A DNA stretch of 64,000 nt from Pseudoclavibacter terrae (GCF_008831075.1 NZ_WBJX01000005.1:288917-352916); one strand, 5' to 3'; positions 1 through 9,364 are shown, numbered from the stretch's first letter. Numbers and translations: made by a program. Notes: generated by a model from the sequence alone, not told the origin.

Positions 1-381
1 CAGCGCGCCGACAGCGTGCCCGCCATCCTCCACGCCGAGAACGTCGTCGTCATGCAGCAGCTCGCCGCCGACGTGCACGTCGACGAGTCGATCATGGCCT
101 ACATCTCGGAGATCGTCACCGCCACGCGCGCCGACCGAGACGTGCTCGTCGGCGTCTCCGTCCGCGGCGCCCTCGCGCTCGCCCGCGCAGTGAAGGCCTG
201 GGCCCTCGCGCACGGCCGCCGCTACGTCATCCCCGACGATGTGCGCACCCTCGCGCACCCCGTGCTCGCACACCGGCTCATCCTCGACCCGGAAGCCGAG
301 TTCTCGGGCACCACGCCAGACCAGGTCATCGACCGGTGCCTCCTCGAGGTCGACCCACCCCAGCACCGAGCCGCGCAGTGA
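1..381 (+). CDS. MoxR-family AAA+ ATPase, C-terminal part
   Basis: The frame is open from the first base, so the gene starts before the window and only about 126 C-terminal residues are present. They match the small helical lid domain of MoxR ATPases: a helical stretch, then GVSVRGALALARAVKAWA, then the conserved VIPDDVRTLAHPVLAHRLIL segment. The Walker motifs lie outside. MoxR ATPases are thought to act as chaperones on DUF58/VWA partners, and a DUF58 gene follows with a 4 bp GTGA overlap, implying translational coupling. A complete paralogue lies at 14017-15060 with the equivalent motif VPDDVAKLVGPVFAHRLVL. Confidence 0.9.
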   Translation, partial: QRADSVPAILHAENVVVMQQLAADVHVDESIMAYISEIVTATRADRDVLVGVSVRGALALARAVKAWALAHGRRYVIPDDVRTLAHPVLAHRLILDPEAEFSGTTPDQVIDRCLLEVDPPQHRAAQ

Positions 382-1601
382 CCGACGCGCACGAATCCAC
401 CGACGCCGACATCGCGGACCGCGACCGGCTCACGATCGGCGACGCCATCAGGTGCGTCACGCCGCTCGGCTGGATCGTGCTCGTCTCCGGAGTCCTGCTG
501 CTCGCCGCCGGGACGGTGTTCGGCTGGCTCGAGCTCATCGGAATCGGGGGAGTGCTCGTCGGCGTGTTCGCCGCCGCGGTGCCCTTCACCATCGGACGCG
601 AGAGCTTCGGCGTGCAGGTCGACCTCGAGCCGCGGCGCGTTCGCGTCGGCGACCGCGCGCTCGGCCGGCTGCAGGTCACCAACCTCGGCGAGCGCCGCGT
701 CCTCCCGACCCGCCTCGCCCTCCCCGTCGGTCACGCGACCGCCGAGTTCAGCGTGCCCCAGCTGGCCCCGGACGAGACGCACGAGGACCTCTTCGCCGTG
801 CCCACGACGCGCCGCGCCGTCATCGAAGCCGGGCCAGCCCGCTCGCTGCGGGGCGACCCCATCGGCCTGCTCGAGCGGGCCACGAGATGGACGGGCGTGC
901 TCGAGCTGTTCGTGCACCCCAGGACCGTGCGCATCACCGCCCAGGTGGCGGGCCTCCTCCGCGACCTCGAAGGTGTCACCGGCGAGCGCATCACCGACGA
1001 CGACCTCGCCTTCCACGCCCTCCGCCCCTACGAGCCCGGCGACGACCGGAGGAACATCCACTGGCGCACGAGCGCGCGGACCGGCCTGCTCATGGTCCGG
1101 CAGTTCCAGGAGACCCGTCGCTCGCAGGCCAACGTGCTCCAGACACTCGAGACGTCCGCCTACGCGTCCGAGGAGGAGTTCGAGCTCGGCGTCGAGGTGC
1201 TCGCCTCCCTCGCGCAGGAACTCATCCGCTCAGGGGTCGCCCTCAGCGCCATGACCCAGAGCGGGCGGCTGCCGACGCGCGCCGTCTCATCGATGCTCGA
1301 CGGCACCAGCAGGCTGCAGCCCCACGCGACCGCAGCCCCATCGCTGCGCGACTTCGTCGCCCTCAGCGTCCGACGGCTTCCCCAGGCCAGCATCGTCTTC
1401 CTCGTCTGCGGCAGCGCCACGACCGACGCGCAGCTCGGGCAGCTGCAGTCCGTCTTCGCCGCCGACGTGACGCTCGTCGTCTTCCGCTGCGCGATCGGAC
1501 ACCCAGCCAGCCGCACGCGCCTCCGCGAGACCGTCGTGTGCACGGTGCCTGACCTCGACGACCTGCCGCGGCTCGTGCGCGAGACGCGGGTGCGCACGTG
1601 A
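378..1601 (+). CDS. DUF58 domain protein, MoxR partner
   Basis: 407 aa from the GTG overlapping the preceding stop. Two hydrophobic segments (about residues 30-75) precede a beta-rich region and the DUF58 signature LRPYEPGDDRRNIHWRTSAR near residue 216. This family is related to VWA-type proteins and almost always sits beside MoxR and transglutaminase-like genes, as here; function in actinobacteria is not established, though an envelope role is usual to suppose. The start overlaps the MoxR stop by 4 bp and the end overlaps the next gene by 4 bp (GTGA both times), so the three genes form one translational unit. The second DUF58 copy is at 15064-16377. Confidence 0.9.
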   Translation: MTDAHESTDADIADRDRLTIGDAIRCVTPLGWIVLVSGVLLLAAGTVFGWLELIGIGGVLVGVFAAAVPFTIGRESFGVQVDLEPRRVRVGDRALGRLQVTNLGERRVLPTRLALPVGHATAEFSVPQLAPDETHEDLFAVPTTRRAVIEAGPARSLRGDPIGLLERATRWTGVLELFVHPRTVRITAQVAGLLRDLEGVTGERITDDDLAFHALRPYEPGDDRRNIHWRTSARTGLLMVRQFQETRRSQANVLQTLETSAYASEEEFELGVEVLASLAQELIRSGVALSAMTQSGRLPTRAVSSMLDGTSRLQPHATAAPSLRDFVALSVRRLPQASIVFLVCGSATTDAQLGQLQSVFAADVTLVVFRCAIGHPASRTRLRETVVCTVPDLDDLPRLVRETRVRT

Positions 1602-4027
1602 CCGCGGCGACCCAGGGCCAGACAGGCGGCGGACAGCGGGAGCTGCCCTCGCCCCGGCGCGACCGAGCCACCCGGGCGCCCCGGGAAACGGAGGCCACGT
1701 CCCTGATGGGGGCGCGTTCCCTCGTCGACGCGGGTGTCATCGCGGCGCTCACGACGCTCGCATCCCTCGGGTTCGCGCCCGCCTACGGCAGCGGCTGGTT
1801 CCTGCTCGCCGTCGCCGGCGGACTGCTCGTCGGCATCGGCCCCGCCCTCATCGGGGCCCGCCTGGGCCTCACCCGCGTCAACACGGTCCTCGTGGCGATC
1901 GCCAGCTACTTCCTCTTCGGAACCGCGTTCGCGCTGCCCCAGTCCGACCTCGGCGGCGTGCTGCCCACCCTCGCGGCGCTCGCCGACCTCGCCCGCGCCC
2001 CCGTGTTCGCGTGGCGCGACGCCGTGACCCTCTCGACCCCGCTCCTCGAACCCGGCCATCTCGCGGCGCTTCCCTACTTCGTCGCCGCCGCCTGCTCCCT
2101 CGTGTCGATGATGCTGCTCCTCTGGGTCGCACCCGCACGCCCTCACGCGGTCTGGCCGCCGACCGTCGCGCTCCTCGGCCCCCTCGCCGTCCTCGCCAGC
2201 GCGATCTTCATCGGGACAGACGACAGCGTCGCCGGTGTGCTGCGCGGCGGGATCTTCGCCGCCGTCGCCCTCGTCTGGCTCAGCTGGCGCCGCGGCTTCG
2301 GCAACGTCGCCTCGAAGGACGCCAGGCGAGCGCTCTTCCGTGCCCGCGCGCTCGGCACCGGCGTGCTCGTCCTCGTCGCCGCCCTGCTCACGACCGCCGG
2401 TGGCTTCGTCGCCTCCGCGACCGTCGCCGACCAGCGGGTCGTCGCACGCGAGCAGATCACACCGCCGTTCGACCCCCTCTCGCACACGAGCCCGCTCGCC
2501 GGCTTCCGCGAGTACTCCAAGCTGAACCCAGACGCCGTGCTCTTCGACGCGACCGGCCTCCAGGGCGGCGACCGCATCCGCCTCGCGACCCTCGAGAGCT
2601 ACTCGGGCAAGTCCTGGCAGATCGCCGACCCCCAGCAGTCCCTCGAAGCAGCCGGCAGCTACACCCTCTCGGGACGAGTCGTGCCGAGCAACCCCTTCGT
2701 GACCGCATCCTCCCAACGCCACCTCGACGTCACCATCCGCGACTACTCCGACATCTGGCTGCCAAGCGTCGGGGTCCCGACCGACGTGAACCTCACCGGC
2801 GGCAGCCTGCCAGAGCGCCGCGGGGACTTCCGCTTCAACGCCCGCGCCAGCGGAGGCCTCCTCACCTCGGGACTCCGGGAAGGCGACACCTACGAGATCG
2901 CCGCGCTCGTGCAGGACCTTCCGATCGAAGGGCAGCTCGACAACGCGGACGTCGTCGACCTCGCCTACCCGGACATGCCCGCCGCCCCAGCCGCGCTCGT
3001 CGAGCGCCTGCAGAGCTACGTCGCGGGCGAGACGTCGCCCTACCTGCAGCTGAAGGCCATCGAGAACGCGCTCATGGCCGAGGGGTACTTCAGCCACGGC
3101 ACCGCCAGCGACACCGTGCCCTCCCGTGCCGGGCACGGACTCGACCGCATGCAGGAGCTCTTCGAACTCCGCTACCTCGTCGGCGACGAGGAGCAGTACG
3201 CGTCCGCCATGGCAATCATGGCCCGCCAGCTCGGCTTCCCGGCCCGCGTCGTCATGGGCTACGCGCCAGAGGTCACGAGCGACGGCACGACCGAGGTGCG
3301 CGGCTCCGACGTCACCGCCTGGGTCGAGGTGCCATTTGAGCGCTTCGGATGGGTCGCCTTCGACCCCACACCGGAGCGGACCGACGTGCCCGTCAACACG
3401 ACGACCGACCCCCAGTCGAAGCCCAAGGCCCAGGTGCGTCAGCCACCGCAGACCCAGGAGAAGCCAGACGAGCTGCTGACGAGTGCCGACGAGCGCCGTC
3501 AGGAGGAAGAGCCGGACGACGAGGAGACCCTCCCCGGCTGGATCCTCACGCTCGGCGTATCGCTCGCGGTTCCGCTCGCGCTGTTCTTCGTGCCGCTGCT
3601 CGTGATCGGGCTCCTCAAACGGCGGCGACGCCGAAGACGACAGCACGAAGGGACCCCGGACCTCCGGGCAGCCGGGGCATGGAGCGACAGCATCGACCGA
3701 TACGCGGAGCTCGGCTACGCAGTGCCGCCACGACGCACCCGCGCGCAGACGGCCGCGGCAGTGCATCCATCGCTCGCCTCCATCGCCGACCGGAGCGACC
3801 TGGCCGTCTTCGGCGACGAGCTGCCGACGGAAGAGCAGCTCGCGCTGCTCTGGGCGGATGCGGATGCGTCCGTCGCCGAGGCGCGCAGGTCCGTCGGCTT
3901 CTGGCGCCGCCTCCGAGGACGATTTGCGTTCCGCCGCCGCCAGCGAGCCGTATCATGGCGACGTGGAACGTTCGGGGTTCATCGAGGTACCGCCGGGAAT
4001 GATCGGCCAGGGGGCGAGCATGTCTGA
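1598..4027 (+). CDS. TgpA-like membrane protein with catalytically dead transglutaminase domain
   Basis: 809 aa, GTG start. An N-terminal block of about six or seven hydrophobic helices (residues 45-280) is followed by a long extracytoplasmic region with a transglutaminase-like core (about 490-600), a charged linker, one more membrane helix near 650-675 and a basic cytoplasmic tail. This is the DUF3488/TgpA architecture. The core keeps the fold markers (QYASAMAIMARQLGFPARVV, FGWVAFDPTPE), but the residue at the nucleophile position is Glu531 instead of Cys and the His position is Thr573; only Asp589 remains. By sequence it cannot be a Cys-protease-type transglutaminase. The paralogue at 16374-18812 keeps Cys and His. 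The last 65 bp overlap the FHA gene. Confidence 0.88.
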   Translation: MTAATQGQTGGGQRELPSPRRDRATRAPRETEATSLMGARSLVDAGVIAALTTLASLGFAPAYGSGWFLLAVAGGLLVGIGPALIGARLGLTRVNTVLVAIASYFLFGTAFALPQSDLGGVLPTLAALADLARAPVFAWRDAVTLSTPLLEPGHLAALPYFVAAACSLVSMMLLLWVAPARPHAVWPPTVALLGPLAVLASAIFIGTDDSVAGVLRGGIFAAVALVWLSWRRGFGNVASKDARRALFRARALGTGVLVLVAALLTTAGGFVASATVADQRVVAREQITPPFDPLSHTSPLAGFREYSKLNPDAVLFDATGLQGGDRIRLATLESYSGKSWQIADPQQSLEAAGSYTLSGRVVPSNPFVTASSQRHLDVTIRDYSDIWLPSVGVPTDVNLTGGSLPERRGDFRFNARASGGLLTSGLREGDTYEIAALVQDLPIEGQLDNADVVDLAYPDMPAAPAALVERLQSYVAGETSPYLQLKAIENALMAEGYFSHGTASDTVPSRAGHGLDRMQELFELRYLVGDEEQYASAMAIMARQLGFPARVVMGYAPEVTSDGTTEVRGSDVTAWVEVPFERFGWVAFDPTPERTDVPVNTTTDPQSKPKAQVRQPPQTQEKPDELLTSADERRQEEEPDDEETLPGWILTLGVSLAVPLALFFVPLLVIGLLKRRRRRRRQHEGTPDLRAAGAWSDSIDRYAELGYAVPPRRTRAQTAAAVHPSLASIADRSDLAVFGDELPTEEQLALLWADADASVAEARRSVGFWRRLRGRFAFRRRQRAVSWRRGTFGVHRGTAGNDRPGGEHV

Positions 4028-4823
4028 AACGGCAGACGAGCGCGACCGGGCAGCTCGGTCGGAGCAATCAGCGCGCGGAAGCTCGCCGGAAGGATCGCCC
4101 GACGACTGGCTCCGCGCCGAGCTCGACGACGACTATCCGCTGCCGCCGCTGCCCGCCCCACGGCCCAGGCTCACGCCACAGCCAGCCGCGCAGAGCCTCC
4201 AGCCAGCCGCGCAGGGCCTCCAGCCAGCCGCGCAGAGCCTGCAGCCGGCCGCGCAGAGCCTGCAGCCGGCCGCGCAGGGGCTCCCTCCCGCCGCCCCGCA
4301 GTTCGGCGCAGCAGCGAAGGTCACCAGCGCACCGCTCGAGCCGCCGCTCGAGCCGCCGCTCGCGCCGCCGTTCGCCCCGGTCGATCGTGCGCAGCCCGCA
4401 GCGCCGTTCCAGGGGCCTTCGACCACCCCGGAGCTCGACGCCCGACAGTCGAGCCTGCAGGAGCCGGGCGCGCATGCCGAGCAGCCGCTCCCAGAGTGGG
4501 TGATCGTGCTCTCCGACGGCGTCAGCCTCCCCATCTACGGTCCGGTGGTGATCGGGCGCAACCCCTCGCAGGAACGCTTTCCAGACGCCTCCGTCTCCGC
4601 GGTCCCCGACATCACCCAGACCATGTCGAAGACCCACGCCAGGTTCTGGGCAGACGGCGACCGCCTGTACGTCGACGACCTCAACTCCACCAACGGCGTC
4701 GCCCTCTTCCCCGGCGGGAATGCGCACGGCGCCCTCGCGGTTGAGCCTGGAGTCCCAGCGGAACTCCGCTCCGGCGACGTCGTGCAGCTGGGCGAATACC
4801 GGCTGTCGATCCGCCGAAGCTGA
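3963..4823 (+). CDS. FHA domain protein with Pro/Gln-rich repeat linker
   Basis: 286 aa from GTG 3963. An N-terminal tail (FIEVPPGMIGQG, acidic patches) leads into a low-complexity linker containing five 7-residue QPAAQSL-type repeats, then a C-terminal FHA domain (about 185-285) with the expected VIGRNPS, SKTHARFW and DLNSTNGV motifs that bind phosphothreonine. The GTG is chosen because TATCAT at 3951-3956 lies 6 nt before it, the leaderless pattern seen elsewhere here; ATG 4020, with a G-rich run before it, is the alternative and would give 267 aa. The gene overlaps the end of the transglutaminase-like gene by 65 bp in another frame. A Ser/Thr kinase partner is not in the window. Confidence 0.85.
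   Translation: MERSGFIEVPPGMIGQGASMSETADERDRAARSEQSARGSSPEGSPDDWLRAELDDDYPLPPLPAPRPRLTPQPAAQSLQPAAQGLQPAAQSLQPAAQSLQPAAQGLPPAAPQFGAAAKVTSAPLEPPLEPPLAPPFAPVDRAQPAAPFQGPSTTPELDARQSSLQEPGAHAEQPLPEWVIVLSDGVSLPIYGPVVIGRNPSQERFPDASVSAVPDITQTMSKTHARFWADGDRLYVDDLNSTNGVALFPGGNAHGALAVEPGVPAELRSGDVVQLGEYRLSIRRS
4179..4283 (+). repeat. Five tandem 21-bp coding repeats in the FHA gene
   Basis: Five in-frame 21-bp units begin at 4179, 4200, 4221, 4242 and 4263, each encoding QPAAQ(S/G)L, with the last ending in GL. Units differ by one to three bases, mostly silent (CCA/CCG, CTC/CTG). They form the flexible linker before the FHA domain. In-frame unit length suggests copy number can vary without breaking the gene. 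Confidence 0.9.
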
Positions 4824-4930
4824 GCACCGCGTTCAGCCTCGTCCCGTCAGGAGCCGCATGGTCTCATCGCTGCGACTCACACCCCCGACGCCGACGCCAG
4901 AAGCCCGAAAAGCGGCAGACGACGCAGTGT

Positions 4931-4936
4931 TAGCAT
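4931..4936 (+). promoter_or_regulatory. -10 box of the leu leader transcript
   Basis: TAGCAT lies 7 nt upstream of the leader peptide ATG at 4944, so transcription should begin at or next to the ATG. No clear -35 was recognised. It defines the start of an approximately 110-nt leader ahead of leuC. Confidence 0.6.
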
Positions 4937-4943
4937 GGTCCGC

Positions 4944-4988
4944 ATGTCTGCCGGTCTGCTCCTCCTTTGCTGCCGCGACGGGGCCTGA
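4944..4988 (+). CDS. leuL: Leucine leader peptide (putative attenuator peptide)
   Basis: A 14-codon frame, [14 protein letters not shown] then TGA, lies between the FHA gene and leuC. It contains four consecutive leucine codons (CTG CTC CTC CTT), the signature of a peptide whose translation senses leucyl-tRNA. It begins 7 nt after a TAGCAT -10 box and its last codons form the left arm of a 10-bp perfect hairpin (4973-4982 with 5003-5012). Ribosome stalling on the Leu run would change folding before leuC. Leader peptides before leu genes are known in actinobacteria; assignment here is from sequence alone, and the frame is very short. Confidence 0.7.
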   Translation: MSAGLLLLCCRDGA

Positions 4989-5012
4989 CTTCGCAGGTGC
5001 ATCCCGTCGCGG
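4973..5012 (+). promoter_or_regulatory. Attenuator hairpin ahead of leuC
   Basis: CCGCGACGGG at 4973-4982 pairs perfectly with CCCGTCGCGG at 5003-5012 around a 20-nt loop. The left arm overlaps the end of the leader peptide. A mutually exclusive hairpin can form between CAGGTGC (4994-5000, inside the loop) and GCGCCTG (5021-5027, one G-U pair), so the leader has two alternative folds, as in transcription attenuators. There is no T-run after 5012, so the effect could be on termination or on access to the leuC ribosome site (AGGAG around 5038-5042). Confidence 0.6.
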
Positions 5013-5053
5013 TGTTCAAGGCGCCTGACCAGATGCGAGGAGACACAAGCAGC

Positions 5054-6556
5054 ATGAAGACCGAACGCAGCACACACGGCGCAGTCCCCACGGCGCGGCC
5101 GAGAACCCTGGCGCAGAAGGTGTGGGAAGACCACCTCGTCGCCAAGGGTGAAGACGGCTCACCAGACCTCATCTACATCGACCTGCACATCATGCACGAG
5201 GTCACCAGCCCGCAGGCGTTCGACGGCCTGCGCGTCGCCGGCCGCCCCGTGCGCCGCCCCGACCTCACGATCGCGACGGAAGACCACAACACGCCGACGG
5301 TCGACATCCTGAACCGCATCGCCGACACCACGAGCCGCACGCAGATCGAGACGCTGCGCCGCAACGCCAAGGAGTTCGGTATCCGCCTCCACCCGCTCGG
5401 CGACGCCGAGCAAGGCATCGTGCACGTCGTCGGGCCGCAGCTCGGCCTCACGCAGCCCGGCATCACCGTGGTCTGCGGCGACTCGCACACCTCCACCCAC
5501 GGGGCCTTCGGTGCCATCGCGTTCGGCATCGGCACCAGCGAGGTCGAGCATGTGCTCGCCACGCAGACGCTCGCCATCAAGCCGTTCAAGACGATGGCCA
5601 TCAACGTCGACGGAACCCTCAGGGAGGGCGTCACCGCGAAGGACATCATCCTCGCCGTCATCGCCAAGATCGGCACGGGCGGCGGCGCCGGCTACGTGCT
5701 CGAGTACCGTGGCTCCGCCATCGAAGCCCTCTCCATGGAGGGGCGCATGACGATCTGCAACATGTCGATCGAGGCCGGAGCGCGCGCGGGAATGGTCGCA
5801 CCGGACGAGAAGACCTTCGCGTATCTCGAAGGCCGCGATCACGCCCCCATCGGCGAAGACTGGGACGCGGCACTCGACCACTGGCGAACGCTGCGCACCG
5901 ACGACGACGCCGTCTTCGACGCCGAGGTCTCCATCGACGCCGACACCCTCGAGCCGTTCGTCACCTGGGGCACCAACCCCGGCCAGGGCGTCTCCCTCAG
6001 CGGTGTCGTCCCAGAGCCGTCCGAGTTCGCCGACCCCAACGACCGGCAGGCCGCCGAGCGCGCCCTCGAGTACATGGCGCTCGAAGCGGGCCGCCCGCTC
6101 AAGAGCATCCCCGTGGACGTCGTCTTCATGGGGTCGTGCACGAACAGCCGGATCGAAGACCTCCGCGCTTTCACCTCGGTGATCGCGGGACGCCAGAAGG
6201 CAGAGGGCGTGCGCGTCATGGTCGTCCCCGGTTCCGCGCGAGTGCGCCTCGAGGCGGAAGCCGAGGGCCTCGATCGGATCATCACCGACTTCGGAGCGGA
6301 GTGGCGCTTCGCGGGCTGCTCGATGTGCCTCGGCATGAACCCAGACCAGCTCGAACCCGGCCAGCGCTGCGCTTCCACCTCGAACCGCAACTTCGAAGGC
6401 CGCCAGGGCAAGGGCGGGCGGACCCATCTCGTGTCTCCCCTCGTGGCCGCCGCGACCGCGGTTCGCGGTACGCTCTCCAGTCCGTCCGATCTCGACCCGC
6501 CCGCAGCATCCACGACCCAGGGCACCGCACAGCAGCCACAGGAGGTGACCGTCTGA
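5054..6556 (+). CDS. leuC: 3-isopropylmalate dehydratase large subunit
   Basis: 500 aa. With LeuD it isomerises 2-isopropylmalate to 3-isopropylmalate in leucine synthesis. All three [4Fe-4S] ligands are visible: Cys362 in GSCTNSR and Cys422/Cys425 in [11 protein letters not shown]. The N-terminal [11 protein letters not shown] and the [15 protein letters not shown] motif are canonical. ATG 5054 is preferred because the AGGAG ribosome site lies just upstream; ATG 5033 lies before that site and is less likely. A leucine leader peptide and hairpins precede the gene. It ends with TGATG, sharing one base with leuD. Confidence 0.97.
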   Translation: MKTERSTHGAVPTARPRTLAQKVWEDHLVAKGEDGSPDLIYIDLHIMHEVTSPQAFDGLRVAGRPVRRPDLTIATEDHNTPTVDILNRIADTTSRTQIETLRRNAKEFGIRLHPLGDAEQGIVHVVGPQLGLTQPGITVVCGDSHTSTHGAFGAIAFGIGTSEVEHVLATQTLAIKPFKTMAINVDGTLREGVTAKDIILAVIAKIGTGGGAGYVLEYRGSAIEALSMEGRMTICNMSIEAGARAGMVAPDEKTFAYLEGRDHAPIGEDWDAALDHWRTLRTDDDAVFDAEVSIDADTLEPFVTWGTNPGQGVSLSGVVPEPSEFADPNDRQAAERALEYMALEAGRPLKSIPVDVVFMGSCTNSRIEDLRAFTSVIAGRQKAEGVRVMVVPGSARVRLEAEAEGLDRIITDFGAEWRFAGCSMCLGMNPDQLEPGQRCASTSNRNFEGRQGKGGRTHLVSPLVAAATAVRGTLSSPSDLDPPAASTTQGTAQQPQEVTV

Positions 6557-7185
6557 TGGAGAAGATCACCCGCATCGAAGGCGCCGCCGTCCCGCTTCGC
6601 CGCTCCAACGTCGACACCGACCAGATCCTCCCGGCGGTCTACCTCAAGCGCGTCACCAAGACGGGCTACGAAGACGCGCTCTTCAACGGGTGGCGGCAAG
6701 ACCCCGACTTCGTCCTCAACCGACCCGAATACCAGGAGAACCCCCGCATCCTGCTCGTTGGACCCGACTTCGGCACGGGGTCATCCCGAGAGCACGCCGT
6801 CTGGGCGCTCAAGGACTACGGCTTCCGAGCCGTCATCGGCTCCCGCTTCGGAGACATCTTCCTCGGCAACGCCGGCAAGCAAGGGCTGCTTGTCGCCACG
6901 CTGGAGGAGCACCTCGTAGAACAGCTCTGGGATGCCGCGGAAGCGGACCCGGGTGCGGCTGCGGTCGTTGACCTCACCACGAACACCGTTACTGTCGGAG
7001 ACATGACGGCGACGTTCGAGATCGACGACTACACGAGATGGCGTCTGCTCGAGGGCCTCGACGACATCTCGTTGACGTTGCGTGACGAACACGCGATCTC
7101 CACCTTTGAGTCACGCCGAGAGGCGTGGCGTCCGCGGACTCTTCCGATCCGCAGGTCCACCACCGCAGGGAGTGCAACTCAGTGA
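6556..7185 (+). CDS. leuD: 3-isopropylmalate dehydratase small subunit
   Basis: 209 aa, the swivel-domain partner of LeuC. Recognisable motifs are the N-terminal [18 protein letters not shown] and [22 protein letters not shown]. The ATG overlaps the leuC stop by one base (TGATG) and is preceded by GGAGGTGACC, a good ribosome site inside leuC. Length is normal for bacterial LeuD. The stop overlaps the GTG of murA by 4 bp, tying leucine synthesis to cell-wall synthesis in one message. Confidence 0.97.
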   Translation: MEKITRIEGAAVPLRRSNVDTDQILPAVYLKRVTKTGYEDALFNGWRQDPDFVLNRPEYQENPRILLVGPDFGTGSSREHAVWALKDYGFRAVIGSRFGDIFLGNAGKQGLLVATLEEHLVEQLWDAAEADPGAAAVVDLTTNTVTVGDMTATFEIDDYTRWRLLEGLDDISLTLRDEHAISTFESRREAWRPRTLPIRRSTTAGSATQ

Positions 7186-8552
7186 ACACGATCACCAACG
7201 ACTCGGCTCGCGCCGGCGCATCAGTCGGCCTGACCGGCGACACCATCGTCTTCAACGGCGGACGCCCGCTCGCCGGTCGCATCGAGGTCCGTGGCGCGAA
7301 GAACCTCGTGACCAAGGCCATGGTCGCGGCCCTCCTCGGCGAGGACGTCAGCGTTCTCCGCGACGTGCCGGACATCTCCGACGTCCGCGTCGTCGCCGGC
7401 CTCCTCACCCTCCACGGCGTGAAGATCGACCGCAACGAGGTGTCCGGCGACCTGCGCCTCGACCCGACGAACGTCGAGACGGCCCACATGGCCGAGATCA
7501 ACGCGCACGCCGGCTCCAGCCGCATCCCGATCCTCTTCTGCGGCCCGCTCCTGCACCGCCTCGGCGAGGCGTTCATCCCCGACCTCGGCGGCTGCCGCAT
7601 CGGCGACCGCCCGATCGACTTCCACCTCGAGGTGCTCCGCAACTTCGGCGCCGTCATCGAGAAGCTGCCGAGCGGCATCCGGATGAGCGCGCCAGAGGGC
7701 CTGCACGGCGCGAAGGTCACCCTCCCGTACCCGTCCGTCGGCGCCACCGAGCAGGTCCTGCTCACGGCCGTCCGCGCGAACGGGCGCACGGAGCTGCGCA
7801 ACGCGGCCATCGAGCCCGAGATCATGGACCTCATCAACATCCTGCAGAAGATGGGCGCCATCATCTCGGTCGACGCCGACCGCGTCATCCGCATCGAGGG
7901 CGTCGAGCGCCTCGGCGGCTACAGCCACAAGGCGCTCTTCGACCGCAACGAGGCAGCCAGCTGGGCCTCCGCGGCCCTCGTCACGAAGGGCGACATCTAC
8001 GTCGGCGGCGCCAAGCAGCCCGAGATGCTCACGTTCCTCAACGTCTTCCGCAAGGCGGGTGGAGCGTTCGAGATCCACGACGACGGCATCCGCTTCTACC
8101 ACCCAGGCGGCGAGCTGCGCCCCGTCGTCATCGAGACGGACGTGCACCCCGGCTTCATGACCGACTGGCAGCAGCCGCTCGTCGTCGCATTGACGCAGGC
8201 GCACGGCGTCTCGATCGTGCACGAGACCGTGTACGAGCAGCGCTTCGGCTTCGTCGACGCCCTCGTCGAGATGGGCAGCGACATCCAGCTGCACCGCGAG
8301 TGCCTCGGCAGCCAGGAGTGCCGCTTCGGCCAGCGCAACTTCCAGCACTCCGCCGTCATCTCCGGCCCGACGAAGCTCAAAGCGGCCGACATCGAGGTCC
8401 CCGACCTGCGCGGCGGCTTCAGCCACCTCATCGCGGCGCTCGCGGCGGAGGGCACCTCGCGTGTCTCCAACGTCGGCATCATCGCGCGCGGCTACGAGAA
8501 CTTCATCGCGAAGCTCGAGACCCTCGGAGCTGACTTCACGGTAGAGGCGTAG
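7182..8552 (+). CDS. murA: UDP-N-acetylglucosamine 1-carboxyvinyltransferase
   Basis: 456 aa. Transfers enolpyruvate from PEP to UDP-GlcNAc, the first committed step of peptidoglycan synthesis in the cytoplasm. The N-terminal [20 protein letters not shown] and the active-site loop [13 protein letters not shown] with catalytic Cys138 are intact, so fosfomycin sensitivity at the target level is expected (Asp in place of Cys gives resistance in some actinobacteria). GTG 7182 is preferred because it overlaps the leuD stop (GTGA) and is preceded by AGGGAG; an in-frame upstream ATG at 7125 lies inside leuD. plsC follows after 2 bp. Confidence 0.95.
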   Translation: MNTITNDSARAGASVGLTGDTIVFNGGRPLAGRIEVRGAKNLVTKAMVAALLGEDVSVLRDVPDISDVRVVAGLLTLHGVKIDRNEVSGDLRLDPTNVETAHMAEINAHAGSSRIPILFCGPLLHRLGEAFIPDLGGCRIGDRPIDFHLEVLRNFGAVIEKLPSGIRMSAPEGLHGAKVTLPYPSVGATEQVLLTAVRANGRTELRNAAIEPEIMDLINILQKMGAIISVDADRVIRIEGVERLGGYSHKALFDRNEAASWASAALVTKGDIYVGGAKQPEMLTFLNVFRKAGGAFEIHDDGIRFYHPGGELRPVVIETDVHPGFMTDWQQPLVVALTQAHGVSIVHETVYEQRFGFVDALVEMGSDIQLHRECLGSQECRFGQRNFQHSAVISGPTKLKAADIEVPDLRGGFSHLIAALAAEGTSRVSNVGIIARGYENFIAKLETLGADFTVEA

Positions 8553-8554
8553 GA

Positions 8555-9364
8555 GTGACCGCTGCGAAGCGGGGATCTGCGGGGAAGCGCGTCTCGCCGG
8601 AGAAGAGCACGCCGTCGATCTTCTGGTTCCTGGCGGCGATCGCCTTCCCGTTGAGCTGGCCGATCATGCGGTGGGAGATCAAGGGCGAGCTGCCGGTCGA
8701 CGGCGCGTTCATCGTCGCCCCGAACCACACCAGCGAGATCGACCCGCTCATCATGGGGATGGCCGTCTGGAAGCTCGGCCGCGCGCCGCGCTTCATGGCG
8801 GCCGACCGGCTCTTCCGGGTGAAGGGGCTCGGCTGGATCCTCCGCAAGAGCGGGCAGATCCCCGTCTCGCGTGACGTCCGCGGCGCCAACCAGGCTGCCA
8901 TCGCATCCGCGCAGCAGCTCGCACGCCTCGGCCAGGGCGTCATCATCTACCCGGAGGGCACGCTCACCCGCGAGCCCGAGCTGTGGCCCATGCGCGGCAA
9001 GAACGGTGCGGCCCGCGTCGCCCTGAGCGCCGACATCCCCGTCTACCCGACGGCGATCTGGGGCGCGCAGCACATCCTGCCTCGCTACTCGAAGAAGCTC
9101 ACGATTGGCTGGCGCAAGACCATCACGGTGCACGTCGGCGAGCCGGTCAGCCTGGCCGAGTTCAACGGGCGGATGCACAGCGCGAGCGCCATGAAGGCCG
9201 CGACCGAGCTCATCATGCACGACATCACGGGACTGCTCGAGGGCATCCGCGGCGAGAAGGCTCCGGCCGAGCTCTACGACCCGGCCAAGCACGGGCAGAC
9301 GGAGCACGGCCGGTTCCCGCAGGACCGGGGCACAACTTCACGAGATTCGGGCAGCGGCGCGTGA
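8555..9364 (+). CDS. plsC: 1-acyl-sn-glycerol-3-phosphate acyltransferase
   Basis: 269 aa. Acylates lysophosphatidic acid to phosphatidic acid at the membrane. The acyltransferase motif I, NHTSEID, is at residues 57-63, followed by FMAADRLFRVKG, and motif III YPEGTLTREPELW. One hydrophobic N-terminal segment (FWFLAAIAFPLSWPI) may bind the membrane. It starts 2 bp after murA and overlaps gpsA by 4 bp, so murA, plsC and gpsA look like one envelope-precursor operon. PlsC-like proteins are numerous, and the exact acyl acceptor is inferred. Confidence 0.9.
   Translation: MTAAKRGSAGKRVSPEKSTPSIFWFLAAIAFPLSWPIMRWEIKGELPVDGAFIVAPNHTSEIDPLIMGMAVWKLGRAPRFMAADRLFRVKGLGWILRKSGQIPVSRDVRGANQAAIASAQQLARLGQGVIIYPEGTLTREPELWPMRGKNGAARVALSADIPVYPTAIWGAQHILPRYSKKLTIGWRKTITVHVGEPVSLAEFNGRMHSASAMKAATELIMHDITGLLEGIRGEKAPAELYDPAKHGQTEHGRFPQDRGTTSRDSGSGA

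Noticed and set aside
1160..3766. An 868-codon open frame antisense to the DUF58 and transglutaminase-like genes
   Set aside because: GC-rich codon bias opens antisense frames; its residues are Arg/Gly/Glu-rich without domains, while the plus-strand genes have clear families and coupling.
4179..4283. Possible CRISPR-like array
   Set aside because: The repeats are contiguous, have no spacers and are in frame within the FHA gene.
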